NCBI GenBank assembly: GCA_015057085.1
Contig: SVFB01000027.1
Span: 1-64,000, forward strand
Reading direction: 5' to 3'
DNA: 64,000 nucleotides
Origin: Lachnospiraceae bacterium
GTDB taxonomy: Bacteria > Bacillota > Clostridia > Lachnospirales > Lachnospiraceae
How positions within the stretch are numbered: the stretch's first letter is position 1; the number at the start of each line of letters is the position of its first letter. The notes beneath the pieces were generated by a model. It was given only the letters and a program-made list of their open reading frames with translations, did not search any database and was not told the origin of the DNA. The position numbers were made by a program, and so were the translations under genes. Shown here piece after piece: positions 1 through 11,964 of this stretch.

Positions 1-1
1 A

Positions 2-358
2 ATTACCTATGATTCACTCGAAAAACTGATTTCTGAAGCAACATTGGAAGGGCAGATTGAACAGATTCGTTTTACCTATGCAAATATGTATCATATGCAG
101 CTGGTATATATCGTAACCTCAGAAGCAGAATATATTATGCCGCGTATGTTAGAAGAGTATGATGGCATTCAGTCGAATCATTTTTATCAGGTGGATGAAT
201 TCTTTCAACAAATGAATCAGGTATTTGATGAATCTGCAATTGAACCGAACTCGAATGTTGGGGTGCCGTTTAGAAAACATTTTAGTGATTTGATTCCGAT
301 AGGAATTGCTTTAATCGGATTTTTAGGCGCAGTGGTATGCATTTATTGTTGGTTTTAG
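2..358 (+). CDS. Hypothetical protein, 5'-truncated by the window edge, C-terminal TM segment
   Basis: Frame is open from base 2; C-terminus is hydrophobic (IPIGIALIGFLGAVVCIYCWF). Confidence 0.6.
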   Translation: MTYDSLEKLISEATLEGQIEQIRFTYANMYHMQLVYIVTSEAEYIMPRMLEEYDGIQSNHFYQVDEFFQQMNQVFDESAIEPNSNVGVPFRKHFSDLIPIGIALIGFLGAVVCIYCWF

Positions 359-415
359 AAAGAAACACATGGACAAAAAGATGAATATGGCATAAATTAA
401 TCTTTAGAATTACAG

Positions 416-446
416 GGCCGATCGCAATTGCGACCGGCCTTTTTGT
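416..446 (+). terminator. Rho-independent terminator
   Basis: GGCCGATCGCAATTGCGACCGGCC hairpin followed by TTTTT. Confidence 0.8.
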
Positions 447-499
447 GTGATAGAATCATAAAATAATTATAGTCGGGGTTTGGATAAGGAGGAAAAAGC

Positions 500-754
500 A
501 TGTCAAACTATGAAAAGATTGAAGATATGATTATTTCTGCAGGACGCACAGCGGTTTCTGCCACAAAGGAAATTGCCGGCGCTGCAAAAAACAAAATCGA
601 TGTAAAATCAAAAGAATATGATTTAAAGATGCTTTACGCAGAACTTGGACGCGCATATTATAACGATCATAAGAACGATGAACCATACGATTATGATGTG
701 ATGCAGACCATCTTAAATGCAGAAGTAGAGCTTAAGAATCTTAAATCAGAATAA
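500..754 (+). CDS. Small conserved-type hypothetical protein (84 aa)
   Basis: AAGGAGG-type RBS upstream; intact ORF. Confidence 0.65.
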   Translation: MSNYEKIEDMIISAGRTAVSATKEIAGAAKNKIDVKSKEYDLKMLYAELGRAYYNDHKNDEPYDYDVMQTILNAEVELKNLKSE

Positions 755-787
755 GATTTGCAAACATCAAAGGAAGGGTTTAATCTC

Positions 788-1534
788 TTGAAAAAAAGAA
801 ATATTTTAATCACAAATGATGACGGAATCACAAGTGATGGAATTGTACGCCTGGCGCAGGCTGCGACGAAATTCGGAAAAGTATGGGTAGTGGCACCGAA
901 GCATCAGTGTAGCGCAATGTCCCATCGCATCACGTTGCACGAGCCTATGGATTTAGAAAAAGTGGATTTTCCGGTGGAGGGCGTGCACGCCTATGCAACA
1001 AGCGGAACACCTGCGGATTGTGTACGATTCGGCCTGCTGAACGTTGTGGAAGGGAAAGCAGATGTGGTATTTTCCGGCATCAATTACGGATACAATTGCG
1101 GTTCGGATGTGCAATATTCCGCAACCATCGGCGCAGCGTTAGAAGCTGCAACTGCAGGAACAGCCGCGGTGGCATTTTCGGAAGGCGCGTCTGAATGCCA
1201 TGAGGTTACAGACCAATATCTGGAAAATATGATTGCAGAAGCACTCGAAGAAATCGAGACAGAATCCTTACAGTATAACGAAATCATCAATATCAATTTT
1301 CCATCCTGTCCTATTTCCGAATACAAAGGCATCCTTCGAAATCGTGTGATGGCAACGAATGCTTTTTATATTGACAGATACAAGATGGAACCAAACGGAA
1401 AAGACAAATGGATCCTAACTGTTGATGCAACTTACCACGAGGATGCAGCAGAAGGCACAGACTTTAGAGCAGTTGTCGATGGCTATATTTCAGTCGGTCG
1501 AGTGCAAAACCTTCATACACCGCATGGGAAATAG
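788..1534 (+). CDS. surE: 5'/3'-nucleotidase SurE
   Basis: N-terminal ILITNDDGI motif, SGTPADCVRFG, SGINYGYNCGSDVQYSATIGAALEA. TTG start at 788 with RBS GGAAGGG. Confidence 0.93.
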   Translation: MKKRNILITNDDGITSDGIVRLAQAATKFGKVWVVAPKHQCSAMSHRITLHEPMDLEKVDFPVEGVHAYATSGTPADCVRFGLLNVVEGKADVVFSGINYGYNCGSDVQYSATIGAALEAATAGTAAVAFSEGASECHEVTDQYLENMIAEALEEIETESLQYNEIININFPSCPISEYKGILRNRVMATNAFYIDRYKMEPNGKDKWILTVDATYHEDAAEGTDFRAVVDGYISVGRVQNLHTPHGK

Positions 1535-1639
1535 CCAAGCGTGATAAGTAAATACAAAGAGTATGATAAGCGTATAAAAATTTAAAAAAATACAGATAAA
1601 TAATCTTGAATAATTTGAAATAAGGAATTGGGAATAAAA

Positions 1640-2161
1640 ATGGCAGAAAAACATGCATATTTTGCGGGCGGATGTTTTTGGTGCATCACCCCTGTATTTA
1701 AAATTTATGGTGCTTCAGAGGTAATCAGTGGCTACTCAGGTGGCGACGAGGAGAATCCGAAATACGAGGATGTAAAAGCGCAGCGCACCGGACATCGCGA
1801 AACCATCAAAGTCACCTATGATAGCGAAAAGGTGGATTACGCAAAGCTGGTGGAAATATATTTGGCGAATGTGGATCCGTTTGATGAGGGCGGACAGTAT
1901 ATGGACCGGGGCTTTTCCTATACGTTGGCCATCTATTATCAAAACCAGGACGAAAAGGCCATTGCGCAAAAGGCAATTGATGCATTACAACATCCACAGG
2001 GAAAGAAGGCAGCAGTTGCGCTGGAGGCATTTAAAAGCTTCTATCCGGCGGAAGAATATCATCAGGACTATTATTTAAAGAACCCTGAGTCCTTCGAAAA
2101 TGAAATCAGCGAGCGAAAGCAGTGGGAGCAGGAACATAAAATAGTGCATAATAATTTTTGA
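1640..2161 (+). CDS. msrA: Peptide-methionine (S)-S-oxide reductase MsrA
   Basis: GGCFWC active-site motif, GYSGG, YHQDYYLKNP. Confidence 0.93.
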   Translation: MAEKHAYFAGGCFWCITPVFKIYGASEVISGYSGGDEENPKYEDVKAQRTGHRETIKVTYDSEKVDYAKLVEIYLANVDPFDEGGQYMDRGFSYTLAIYYQNQDEKAIAQKAIDALQHPQGKKAAVALEAFKSFYPAEEYHQDYYLKNPESFENEISERKQWEQEHKIVHNNF

Positions 2162-2167
2162 AAAAAT

Positions 2168-2217
2168 TTGACGATTATGTAGAAAAAACTTTTCTAGGTT
2201 TTCTCCATAATCGTCAA
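2168..2217. repeat. Inverted repeat (12-bp perfect arms, extendable) between msrA and glpK
   Basis: TTGACGATTATG (2168-2179) / CATAATCGTCAA (2206-2217); AGAAAA/TTTTCT continues after one mismatch. Confidence 0.8.
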
Positions 2218-2221
2218 GTGC

Positions 2222-3860
<1,639 letters not shown>

Positions 3861-3900
3861 TACAATTTTAGATTATCTTCCAAAAAAGAGAATCAAAAAC

Positions 3901-4641
3901 ATGTTAAGGCGTGGCATGGACAAGGCGATGGACCTTCTCTATCCACGCCGTTGTTTTATCTGTGAAGAGATATTAGAGCCCTGGGAATATCACAAAGGAG
4001 TTCATCAACACTGTGAGAAATTGATTTTGCCCATAGGGGATAAAGTCTGCGCACATTGCGGTGCGCCGGTAACTGGGCAAAAGGAATATTGCATTGAATG
4101 CAGCCGAGTCAAAGAAGAGGCATTTGCCTTCACACAGGGTAAATCACTCTATCAATATAAAGGGGAAATCAAAGAAACCTTGTATCGGTTCAAGTATGCC
4201 AACAGGAGGGAATATGCCAAGGCATTTGCGCATCAAGCGGTGGCGCGTTACGGAGATTGGATCAAATCCTGCGGAATCGACATGATCATTCCGGTTCCAA
4301 TGTATGCAGAGAAAGAGAAGTCCCGCGGATACAATCAGGCAGCAGTCTTTGCGGCCGCTTTGGCATTGGAACTAGGAGACTTAGAACTTGCAAAATACAA
4401 TCTCGCACGACGTGACAAAGACACCATCCCTATGAAAACCTTATCGAAAAAAGAGCGCTATAATAATTTAAAAAGTGCTTTTCAGATATCGGCAAACGTG
4501 ATAGAATGTGGGAAGATAGCACTAGTGGTCGATGATATATATACAACCGGTGCTACGGCAGACGCATTGGCAAACGGCCTGCGGAATGCCGGAATAGAAA
4601 AAATCTTCTTTTTGAGTATATGTATCGGAAGAGGAGTCTAG
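3901..4641 (+). CDS. comFC: ComF family protein (phosphoribosyltransferase fold with Cys4 zinc motif)
   Basis: CFICEE...C...CAHCG...CIEC zinc-finger and VVDDIYTTGATADA PRPP loop. ATG at 3901. Confidence 0.88.
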   Translation: MLRRGMDKAMDLLYPRRCFICEEILEPWEYHKGVHQHCEKLILPIGDKVCAHCGAPVTGQKEYCIECSRVKEEAFAFTQGKSLYQYKGEIKETLYRFKYANRREYAKAFAHQAVARYGDWIKSCGIDMIIPVPMYAEKEKSRGYNQAAVFAAALALELGDLELAKYNLARRDKDTIPMKTLSKKERYNNLKSAFQISANVIECGKIALVVDDIYTTGATADALANGLRNAGIEKIFFLSICIGRGV

Positions 4642-4652
4642 GAGGAAAGCAA

Positions 4653-5057
4653 ATGAACGTAACAAATTGCAGAGGCTGCGGCAGATTATTTAATCAAGTT
4701 GGAAATGAAAAGCTTTGCCCGTCATGCGTACAGGAATTAGAGGACAAATTCCAGGAAGTAAAGGAATATTTGAACGAGAATCCAACAGCATCTATGAATG
4801 ACATTTCTAAGGAAAAGGATGTTTCAATCAAGCAGATCAAACAGTGGGTTCGCGAGGAGAGACTTGTATTCTCTGAAGGATCTTTAGATGGCATCGAATG
4901 TGAGAAATGTGGCGCATTGATTCGCACAGGACGTTATTGTGATTCTTGTAAGGCAAGCCTTACCAATACTTTAATGAGTGCAATCGATAAGCCAAAGGCA
5001 GAATCACCTAAGAAGAGAGAGCGTACCAGAGAGCGTATGCGTTTCTTGGATAATTAA
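4653..5057 (+). CDS. TIGR03826/YvyF-type flagellar operon protein
   Basis: NCRGCGRLFNQVGNEKLCPSC...; ECEKCGALIRTGRYCDSC zinc motifs; HTH-like middle region. Confidence 0.78.
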   Translation: MNVTNCRGCGRLFNQVGNEKLCPSCVQELEDKFQEVKEYLNENPTASMNDISKEKDVSIKQIKQWVREERLVFSEGSLDGIECEKCGALIRTGRYCDSCKASLTNTLMSAIDKPKAESPKKRERTRERMRFLDN

Positions 5058-5194
5058 AAGGAAATCCGAAGGAATTTTCTATTATATCAACGTCTAAGAA
5101 GGCAGAAAATGCCAATTTCAATGGAAAAATCAGATAATTTTAGAAAAATTATCAAAAAAATTAAATTTTAATTGAAATTTTTTGAATTTCGGTA

Positions 5195-5222
5195 TAAAGT
5201 TTAGTTAAAGAATGGCCGATAT
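5195..5222 (+). promoter_or_regulatory. Sigma-28 (SigD/FliA)-type promoter
   Basis: TAAAGTTT...GCCGATAT; 16-nt spacer between TAAA (5195-5198) and GCCGATAT (5215-5222). Confidence 0.8.
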
Positions 5223-5281
5223 TGGAGACATAAGAGTAACTACGTCACGGATGACATCTATTAACCAAGGAGGGATAAGTT

Positions 5282-5965
5282 ATGAACTTAGACGCAATGA
5301 ATGCCTACACTGGCACATTGTCTACCTCGAATAGCACAAAGCGCAAATCTTTTGAGCAACCGCTAAAACAGGTGGACAATACCACCGAACAGGTTGTAAT
5401 CGGAAAGGATAAGCCTGCGGAAGAGATTACATTCTCTGAAAAGGCTGCAGTTTATGAACCATCGAAGGAAGGTTTGGAATTGCAGGATGCGCACGCAGTA
5501 GAAAAGTCTGATACCACAAAGACTGAAACTGACCGCACCGCACTTATTCAACAGCTTCAAGCTGATGCCGAAGCTCAGAAGAACAGTTTGATTGATATGG
5601 TACGAGAGGCACTTGGCAAACAGTCAAGCACCTATAGCCTTTCAATCGGCGATGAAAATGGCGTTTGGAAATTCCTTGCCAGCGGCGATTATACGGTAAC
5701 CGAAGCCGCAAAGAAAGAGGCACAGGAAGCAATTTCTGAGGGTGGATACTGGAGTGTAGAACAGACCGCACAGAGAATTTTTGATTTCGCGCAGAATCTG
5801 TCAGGCGGAAATGTAGAAAAAGCAGATATGCTATTATCTGCATTTGAGAAGGGATTTGACCAGGCAACCAAGATCTGGGGAGATGAACTTCCGGAAATCA
5901 GCCAGCAGACATATGATGCTGTGGAAAAGAAGTTTGAAGAGTGGAAAAACTCAGTAGCAGAATAA
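5282..5965 (+). CDS. Hypothetical protein of a probable sigma-28 regulon
   Basis: RBS AAGGAGG; directly downstream of the SigD-type promoter; followed by a strong terminator. Confidence 0.7.
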   Translation: MNLDAMNAYTGTLSTSNSTKRKSFEQPLKQVDNTTEQVVIGKDKPAEEITFSEKAAVYEPSKEGLELQDAHAVEKSDTTKTETDRTALIQQLQADAEAQKNSLIDMVREALGKQSSTYSLSIGDENGVWKFLASGDYTVTEAAKKEAQEAISEGGYWSVEQTAQRIFDFAQNLSGGNVEKADMLLSAFEKGFDQATKIWGDELPEISQQTYDAVEKKFEEWKNSVAE

Positions 5966-5979
5966 AGATTTTGACAAAG

Positions 5980-6006
5980 GGCTGTCCGAAAGGACAGCCT
6001 TTTTTT
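5980..6006 (+). terminator. Rho-independent terminator
   Basis: GGCTGTCC-GAAA-GGACAGCC-TTTTTTT. Confidence 0.93.
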
Positions 6007-6148
6007 GTCGATTGTACCTAAAAAAATACAAACAGGTTTACTATCCGGTTGGAATCTGTTAAGATAATCACATTGTATACAAAGTGCAAATCTCAAAAAA
6101 ACTGTACAAATTAGTCAAGACTAACTATAATATAAAAGGGTATCTGAT

Positions 6149-7033
6149 TTGGATAATATATCATTAAAAGCATTGGCAAAGATTAATTTGGGTTTGGACG
6201 TGCTTCGGCGCAGAGAAGATGGATATCATGAAGTATCCATGATTATGCAGACCATTAATCTATACGACACCTTAGAAGTAAAGAAAACAAAGGATCCGGA
6301 AATCCGAATTCAAACCAATTTGAACTTCCTTCCGGTAAACGAAAACAATCTTGTCTATAAAGCAGCAGCTTTATTAAAAGAGGAATTCAATATCAAAGAA
6401 GGTGTGGAAGTAAAACTACACAAAAGCATTCCGGTGGCTGCCGGAATGGCAGGCGGAAGCACCGATTGTGCATCTATGCTTTTCGGAATGAATCGGATGT
6501 TTGATTTGGGACTCAGCCGTGAAGAATTAATGAAACGCGGAGCGACACTTGGCGCGGATGTACCATACTGCATCATGCGAGGTACCGCTTTGGCTGAAGG
6601 CATCGGTGAAGTACTCACCCCGTTGCCGGCTATGGTGAAATGTCCGGTATTAATTGCAAAACCGGGAATTTCAGTATCAACAAAGTGGGTTTATCAGAGC
6701 TTAAAGCTCGATGAGACCACGAAGCATCCGGATATCAAAAAGCAAATCGAAGATATCAAACGCCATGATTTACAAGCAATTTGTGATGATATGGGAAATG
6801 TATTACAAGACGTAACCATTCCATCCTATCCAATCATCGGGGAGATTAAGGCAAAAATGATGGAATACGGGGCTGTGGGAAGCATGATGAGCGGCAGCGG
6901 CCCGACAGTGTTCGGCTTGTTCGAAAGTGTTGGCGCTGCAAAGAAGGCTAAAATTGCTATCAAAGAAAGCGGTTTGGCAAAAGCAGTGTATGTGACCAGT
7001 ATTTATAACAATCGAAACGGAGAAGTAAAATGA
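6149..7033 (+). CDS. ispE: 4-diphosphocytidyl-2-C-methyl-D-erythritol kinase
   Basis: ALAKINLGLDVLRRREDGYHEV, PVAAGMAGGSTDCA, GAVGSMMSGSGPTVFG; TTG start. Confidence 0.95.
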   Translation: MDNISLKALAKINLGLDVLRRREDGYHEVSMIMQTINLYDTLEVKKTKDPEIRIQTNLNFLPVNENNLVYKAAALLKEEFNIKEGVEVKLHKSIPVAAGMAGGSTDCASMLFGMNRMFDLGLSREELMKRGATLGADVPYCIMRGTALAEGIGEVLTPLPAMVKCPVLIAKPGISVSTKWVYQSLKLDETTKHPDIKKQIEDIKRHDLQAICDDMGNVLQDVTIPSYPIIGEIKAKMMEYGAVGSMMSGSGPTVFGLFESVGAAKKAKIAIKESGLAKAVYVTSIYNNRNGEVK

Positions 7034-7713
7034 CGGATGATTTAAAGCTCAATATGGATGCTTATTTACCTTTGCGCGATGTTGTTTTCAACACCTTGCG
7101 AGAGGCAATTTTAAAAGAAGATTTAAAGCCGGGCGAGAGACTGATGGAACAGCAATTGGCAGTAAAGCTGGGGGTTAGCCGTACGCCCATTCGCGAAGCT
7201 ATCCGTATGCTTGAGCAGGAAGGCCTTGCCATCACCACTCCGCGAAAAGGAGCGGAAGTTGCGCATATGACCTTAAAAGATATGGAAGATGTGCTTCAGA
7301 TTCGAGAAGCATTGGAAGATTTGGCTGTGCGCATTGCATGTCAGAGAATCAATGACGAGCAAATCGAGCGTCTAAAAGTAATTGCAGATAAGTTCGAAGA
7401 TCTCACCAAGACCGGAAACGTAAAGGCCTTGGCAGAATGCGATGTGGAATTCCATGACGTAGTATACGATGCGGCAGACAATCCGAAACTGATGAATTTA
7501 CTAAACAATCTGCGCGAACAGCTTTATCGCTATCGTGTGGAATATCTAAAAAACGCAGATGTCTATCCGTCCTTAATCAAAGAGCATGAAGAAATCGTGA
7601 ATGCCCTCGCTGCCCACAACGTGGAGATGGCAACCGGATATATTCATGTTCATGTGGAAAATCAGGAAGTTGCAGTAAAGCAAATCATCGAAAAACAAGA
7701 AATCAAAAAATAA
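7030..7713 (+). CDS. GntR/FadR-family (FCD domain) transcriptional regulator
   Basis: LREAILKEDLKPGERLMEQQLAVKLGVSRTPIREAIRMLEQEGLA wHTH plus FCD C-terminal region. Confidence 0.93.
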   Translation: MTDDLKLNMDAYLPLRDVVFNTLREAILKEDLKPGERLMEQQLAVKLGVSRTPIREAIRMLEQEGLAITTPRKGAEVAHMTLKDMEDVLQIREALEDLAVRIACQRINDEQIERLKVIADKFEDLTKTGNVKALAECDVEFHDVVYDAADNPKLMNLLNNLREQLYRYRVEYLKNADVYPSLIKEHEEIVNALAAHNVEMATGYIHVHVENQEVAVKQIIEKQEIKK

Positions 7714-7748
7714 AAATTAAGAGAGAGAACAGGATTTTAGTAACGAAT

Positions 7749-8186
7749 ATGACAAGCGAAATATTGTTAAAAATCAGCGGTTTACAGATGGCTGATCAGG
7801 ATTCCGACACCATCGAAACGATTTCGCCCGGAACCTATTACAATCGAAACGGCAAACACTATTTCATCTATGAGGATGTGACGGAAGGTTTCGAGCAGCC
7901 AACCGAGAACCGTATCAAGCTTAAGCAAGGCTATATGGAACTTCACAAGAAGGGCCTTACCAATGTCCATATGGTGTTTGAAAAAGATAAGAAAAATGTA
8001 ACCTACTATTACACACCTTACGGAAGCCTGCTGATTGGAATCGACACCACAAAGGTGGAAGTCACAGAAACAGAAAGCACGATTACAGCAGAAATCGAAT
8101 ATGCATTAGAAATCAATAATGAATTTGTGGCTGATTGCCATATCTCCATCGAAGCATCTTCTGACAAAAAAGTAGATTTGTCATAG
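7749..8186 (+). CDS. DUF1934 / YwiB-like beta-barrel protein
   Basis: TYYNRNGKHYFIYEDVTEGFEQPTENRIKL; LTNVHMVFEKDKKNVTYYYTPYGSLLIGIDT. Confidence 0.75.
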   Translation: MTSEILLKISGLQMADQDSDTIETISPGTYYNRNGKHYFIYEDVTEGFEQPTENRIKLKQGYMELHKKGLTNVHMVFEKDKKNVTYYYTPYGSLLIGIDTTKVEVTETESTITAEIEYALEINNEFVADCHISIEASSDKKVDLS

Positions 8187-8260
8187 GTCTTAATTCGGAT
8201 TGCATTTCGTAGGAAATTTTGATAGAATGTGTACTATCGCAAGTTAAGGAGGACATGGGT

Positions 8261-8752
8261 ATGCAGCCATGGTTGATAATCATGCTCGTAATCATCGTGA
8301 TTATGATTGCAGCAGTAATTGGATTATATTTCTGGGGAAAGAAATTAGAGAAAAGACAAGCAGAGCAGAAAGAGCAGATTGATGCTGCTGCACAGCAGGT
8401 AACAATGCTGATTATTGATAAAAAGAAAATGAAATTAAAGGATGCCGGACTTCCATCAATTGTAATGGAGCAGGCCAATTGGATGATGAAGCGCTCTAAG
8501 CTTCCAATCGTAAAAGCAAAAGTTGGTCCTAGAATGATGACATTAATCGCAGACCAGGGCATCTACGATATGATTCCGGTTAAGAAAGAAGTAAAGGCAA
8601 CCGTCAGCGGACTTTACATCACAGGCGTTAAGGGCGTCCGCGGATCAATCGAGAAGCCACAAGGAAAGAAGAGCTTCCGCCAGAGATTACGCGACAAGTA
8701 CAACAGCTTGAGCGAGCAGGCAGCAAAGGACAAAGCTGCAAAGAAAAAATAA
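8261..8752 (+). CDS. Hypothetical protein with N-terminal TM helix
   Basis: MQPWLIIMLVIIVIMIAAVIGLYFWGKK; basic C-terminus. Confidence 0.65.
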   Translation: MQPWLIIMLVIIVIMIAAVIGLYFWGKKLEKRQAEQKEQIDAAAQQVTMLIIDKKKMKLKDAGLPSIVMEQANWMMKRSKLPIVKAKVGPRMMTLIADQGIYDMIPVKKEVKATVSGLYITGVKGVRGSIEKPQGKKSFRQRLRDKYNSLSEQAAKDKAAKKK

Positions 8753-8763
8753 TAGCAAAAACA

Positions 8764-8790
8764 AAAGGTTCGGAGACCCGAACCTTTTTT
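8764..8790 (+). terminator. Rho-independent terminator
   Basis: AAAGGTTCGG-AGAC-CCGAACCTTTTTT. Confidence 0.92.
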
Positions 8791-8850
8791 GTGCATAATT
8801 GAACACACACGGTTTGCAAGACGAAAAACCGACGAAAGGATAGGAATAAA

Positions 8851-10068
8851 ATGAAGAAAAAAATCGTTGCAATGTTATGTGTAGCAGCAGTTGCATGTAC
8901 AACTTTAGCTGCATGCGGGGGAAAGGATAGCGATACCGAAACACAGTCCGCAGAAGCAACAAACGGCAAGACCAGCGGAGATTATGAATTAAACGTAGAT
9001 GAGCTTGTCACCAGTCTCTGCGATTACAGCGCAGTCCCGGTCACCCTCACCAGCTCCTACGAAGTTACAGACGAAAGCATTCAGTCAACCTATGAAAGTA
9101 TGCTTTCATTAGCAACCGGAAGCTATACAGAAATCACCGATCGAACCACAGTTCAAGATGGTGATTATGTATTGGTAGACTACACCGGATATCTCGATGG
9201 CGAAGCCTTTGACGGCGGATCTGCAACAGATCAATATGTGCTTGTCAGCGACGACAACGGATACATCGACGGCTTCACAGACGGCTTAGTTGGCCAGGAA
9301 GTAGGAACCACCGTAACAAGCGACGTGACCTTCCCGGACCCATACACCAACAACACAGATCTTTCAGGAAAGACCACCCAGTTCGAGTTTGTCATCAAAG
9401 GTATCTACGAATCCAAAACCTTAACCGCAGACACCATCACAGATGAAGATGTGGCCGCAAACTTCAGCGCAAGCTACGGCGTATCCACAGTTGAAGAATT
9501 AAAAGAATACGTTAAAAATTATTTAACACAGTACAACGATTATTATAAATATCAGGAAACCATCACCGGCGTGAAAGACTACATGATCGCAAACTGCGAA
9601 GTCACCGTCCCTGATGAATATTTACAGCTTCGTCTGAACGAATATGTAGAACAGTTCAAAGAGCGCTATGTCACATCAGACTACACAGACTTAGAAGACT
9701 ATTTGGCAAAGACATACAACTCCACCCTCGAAGAGGCGATGACACAATGGGAATCCTACATGTCTGACACTATCAAAGTAGAATTAATTTTCGAAAAGAT
9801 TGCAAAAGAAGAAGGCATCGAAATTGACGAAGACCAATACGCACAGTACGTATCAAGTCTTGTTTCAAATTACAGCTACGAAGACGAAGACGCAATGTAT
9901 GAAGGCTTCGGAAATGGAAACAAAGAAAACGGCGAAACCTATGTGCGCAGATTGTATCTCATCAACTCTGCATTGGATATCGTAGCAGCCGATGCCAAAA
10001 TCACAGTCGACGAAAGCGCAGACTCAACAGAAAGCACAGAAAGCACCGAAAGCACTGAAAGCGAATAA
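8851..10068 (+). CDS. Trigger-factor-like FKBP-type peptidyl-prolyl isomerase lipoprotein
   Basis: Lipobox TTLAAC; FKBP-like segment VQDGDYVLVDYTGYLDGEAFDGG...VGQEVGTTVTSDVTFPDPY; trigger-factor-like C-terminal region; STESTEST tail. Confidence 0.85.
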   Translation: MKKKIVAMLCVAAVACTTLAACGGKDSDTETQSAEATNGKTSGDYELNVDELVTSLCDYSAVPVTLTSSYEVTDESIQSTYESMLSLATGSYTEITDRTTVQDGDYVLVDYTGYLDGEAFDGGSATDQYVLVSDDNGYIDGFTDGLVGQEVGTTVTSDVTFPDPYTNNTDLSGKTTQFEFVIKGIYESKTLTADTITDEDVAANFSASYGVSTVEELKEYVKNYLTQYNDYYKYQETITGVKDYMIANCEVTVPDEYLQLRLNEYVEQFKERYVTSDYTDLEDYLAKTYNSTLEEAMTQWESYMSDTIKVELIFEKIAKEEGIEIDEDQYAQYVSSLVSNYSYEDEDAMYEGFGNGNKENGETYVRRLYLINSALDIVAADAKITVDESADSTESTESTESTESE

Positions 10069-10314
10069 TAAAGCGAACGAGAAACAATCGAACACAAAAT
10101 CGATCAAATAAAGTCAGTGTGATAAAGCAGATGACGATAGTCAGACCGTGATTGTCAGGCTATGATTAATAGGTCAGGCGACTGAAAAAGAAAACTGTAA
10201 AGTCGCGCAAACGCAATAAAGCTGATTATCAGATATTGTAATTTATAGAATTTTGTAGAAATTAGTAGAAATCAGTAGAAACTTGCTGTACAAGTGAGAT
10301 GAGCATTTATCACA

Positions 10315-10376
10315 TTGAACAGTCGAAAAATAAACTATAAAATGTGGACATAAGAACTAAAATATATTTTAGTTCT
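10315..10376 (+). promoter_or_regulatory. Candidate asnS promoter and 24-bp palindrome
   Basis: TTGAAC-N17-TAAAAT; perfect palindrome AGAACTAAAATATATTTTAGTTCT at 10353-10376. Confidence 0.55.
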
Positions 10377-10406
10377 GGCACAAGCATCATAAAAAGTGAA
10401 GGAGAT

Positions 10407-11804
10407 ATGAATATGGAATTAGTTGATATCCGCGAAATATTCCGCAACAGAGAAAAGTATGCAAACCAGACTATCACAATTGGAGGCTGGGTGCGCAGCA
10501 ACCGTAATTCAAAGAATTTTGGTTTTATCGTCATCAATGACGGTACCTTCTTTGAGCCAATTCAGGTTGTGTATGCGGACGGCATTGCGAACTATGAGGA
10601 AGTATCAAAGGTAAATGTTGGCGCAGCTTTGATCGTAACAGGAGAACTTGTTCCGACACCGGAAGCAAAGCAGCCGTTCGAAATCCAGGCAAAGGAAGTT
10701 GTCATTGAAGGCGCATCCACACCGGATTATCCACTTCAGAAAAAGCGTCACACATTTGAATACTTGAGAACCATTTCTCATCTCCGCCCAAGAACAAACA
10801 CCTTTGAGGCAGTATTCCGTGTACGCTCACTTTGCGCATATGCAATCCATAAATTTTTCCAGGAACGTGATTTCGTATATGTGCATACACCGCTAATCAC
10901 CAGCAGTGATGCAGAAGGTGCAGGTGAAATGTTCCAGGTAACCACGTTAGATTTGAATAACGTACCAAAGACAGAAGATGGAAAAGTAGATTTCGCACAG
11001 GACTTCTTCAACAAGCCAACCAACCTAACCGTATCAGGTCAGTTAAACGGCGAAACCTATGCAATGGCATTCAAGAACATCTATACATTTGGACCAACCT
11101 TCAGAGCAGAAAACTCAAACACCACTAGACATGCAGCAGAATTCTGGATGATTGAGCCGGAAATCGCATTTGCAGACTTAGAAGACGACATGATGCTTGC
11201 AGAAAGCATGCTCAAATATATCATCAACTATGTATTGGAGAACGCACCGGAAGAAATGGCATTCTTCAACAACTTCGTCGACAAAGGACTTCTCGAGCGC
11301 CTCAAGAACGTGGTAGAAAACGACTTCGCCCGCGTAACCTACACTGAAGCAATCGACATCCTTTCAAAGAACAACGACAAATTTGATTACAAAGTATCAT
11401 GGGGATGCGATTTGCAGACAGAACACGAGCGCTACCTCACAGAAGAAGTGTACAAGCGTCCGGTATTTGTAACTGACTATCCAAAGGAAATCAAAGCCTT
11501 CTACATGAAACTGAACGAAGACGGAAAAACCGTAGCAGCAGTCGACTGCCTCGTACCAGGCATCGGTGAAATCATCGGCGGTTCACAGCGTGAGGACGAC
11601 TACGAAAAACTCTCTGCACGCATGAAAGAATTAGGCCTAAACGAAGAAGACTATGGCTTCTACCTCGATCTCCGCAAATACGGATCAGCAAGACATGCAG
11701 GATTTGGACTCGGCTTCGAGCGCTGCGTAATGTATTTAACAGGAATGGCAAACATCAGAGATGTCATCCCATTCCCAAGAACCGTAAATAACTGCGAATT
11801 ATAA
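10407..11804 (+). CDS. asnS: Asparaginyl-tRNA synthetase
   Basis: [27 protein letters not shown]-fold; class II motifs; [28 protein letters not shown]. Confidence 0.96.
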   Translation: MNMELVDIREIFRNREKYANQTITIGGWVRSNRNSKNFGFIVINDGTFFEPIQVVYADGIANYEEVSKVNVGAALIVTGELVPTPEAKQPFEIQAKEVVIEGASTPDYPLQKKRHTFEYLRTISHLRPRTNTFEAVFRVRSLCAYAIHKFFQERDFVYVHTPLITSSDAEGAGEMFQVTTLDLNNVPKTEDGKVDFAQDFFNKPTNLTVSGQLNGETYAMAFKNIYTFGPTFRAENSNTTRHAAEFWMIEPEIAFADLEDDMMLAESMLKYIINYVLENAPEEMAFFNNFVDKGLLERLKNVVENDFARVTYTEAIDILSKNNDKFDYKVSWGCDLQTEHERYLTEEVYKRPVFVTDYPKEIKAFYMKLNEDGKTVAAVDCLVPGIGEIIGGSQREDDYEKLSARMKELGLNEEDYGFYLDLRKYGSARHAGFGLGFERCVMYLTGMANIRDVIPFPRTVNNCEL

Positions 11805-11964
11805 AATAAAAACAAATAACAAAAAACAAATCTAAAACGCGTGCAAAGCAACAAACGCAAAGCAACAAATAAAAATAATCCTTGTTGTAAAAACCTATAG
11901 AATGTGCTATAATTTCAAAGATTAAAAAGGGATTTTCCCGTTAGAAAAGTAAAGGAGACATACT

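Noticed and set aside
1084-1332. Many minus-strand ORFs in the track (e.g. 1084-1332, 15504-15830, 34974-35528)
   Set aside because: They lie antisense to strongly supported + strand genes, have no recognisable domains and are low-complexity shadow ORFs.
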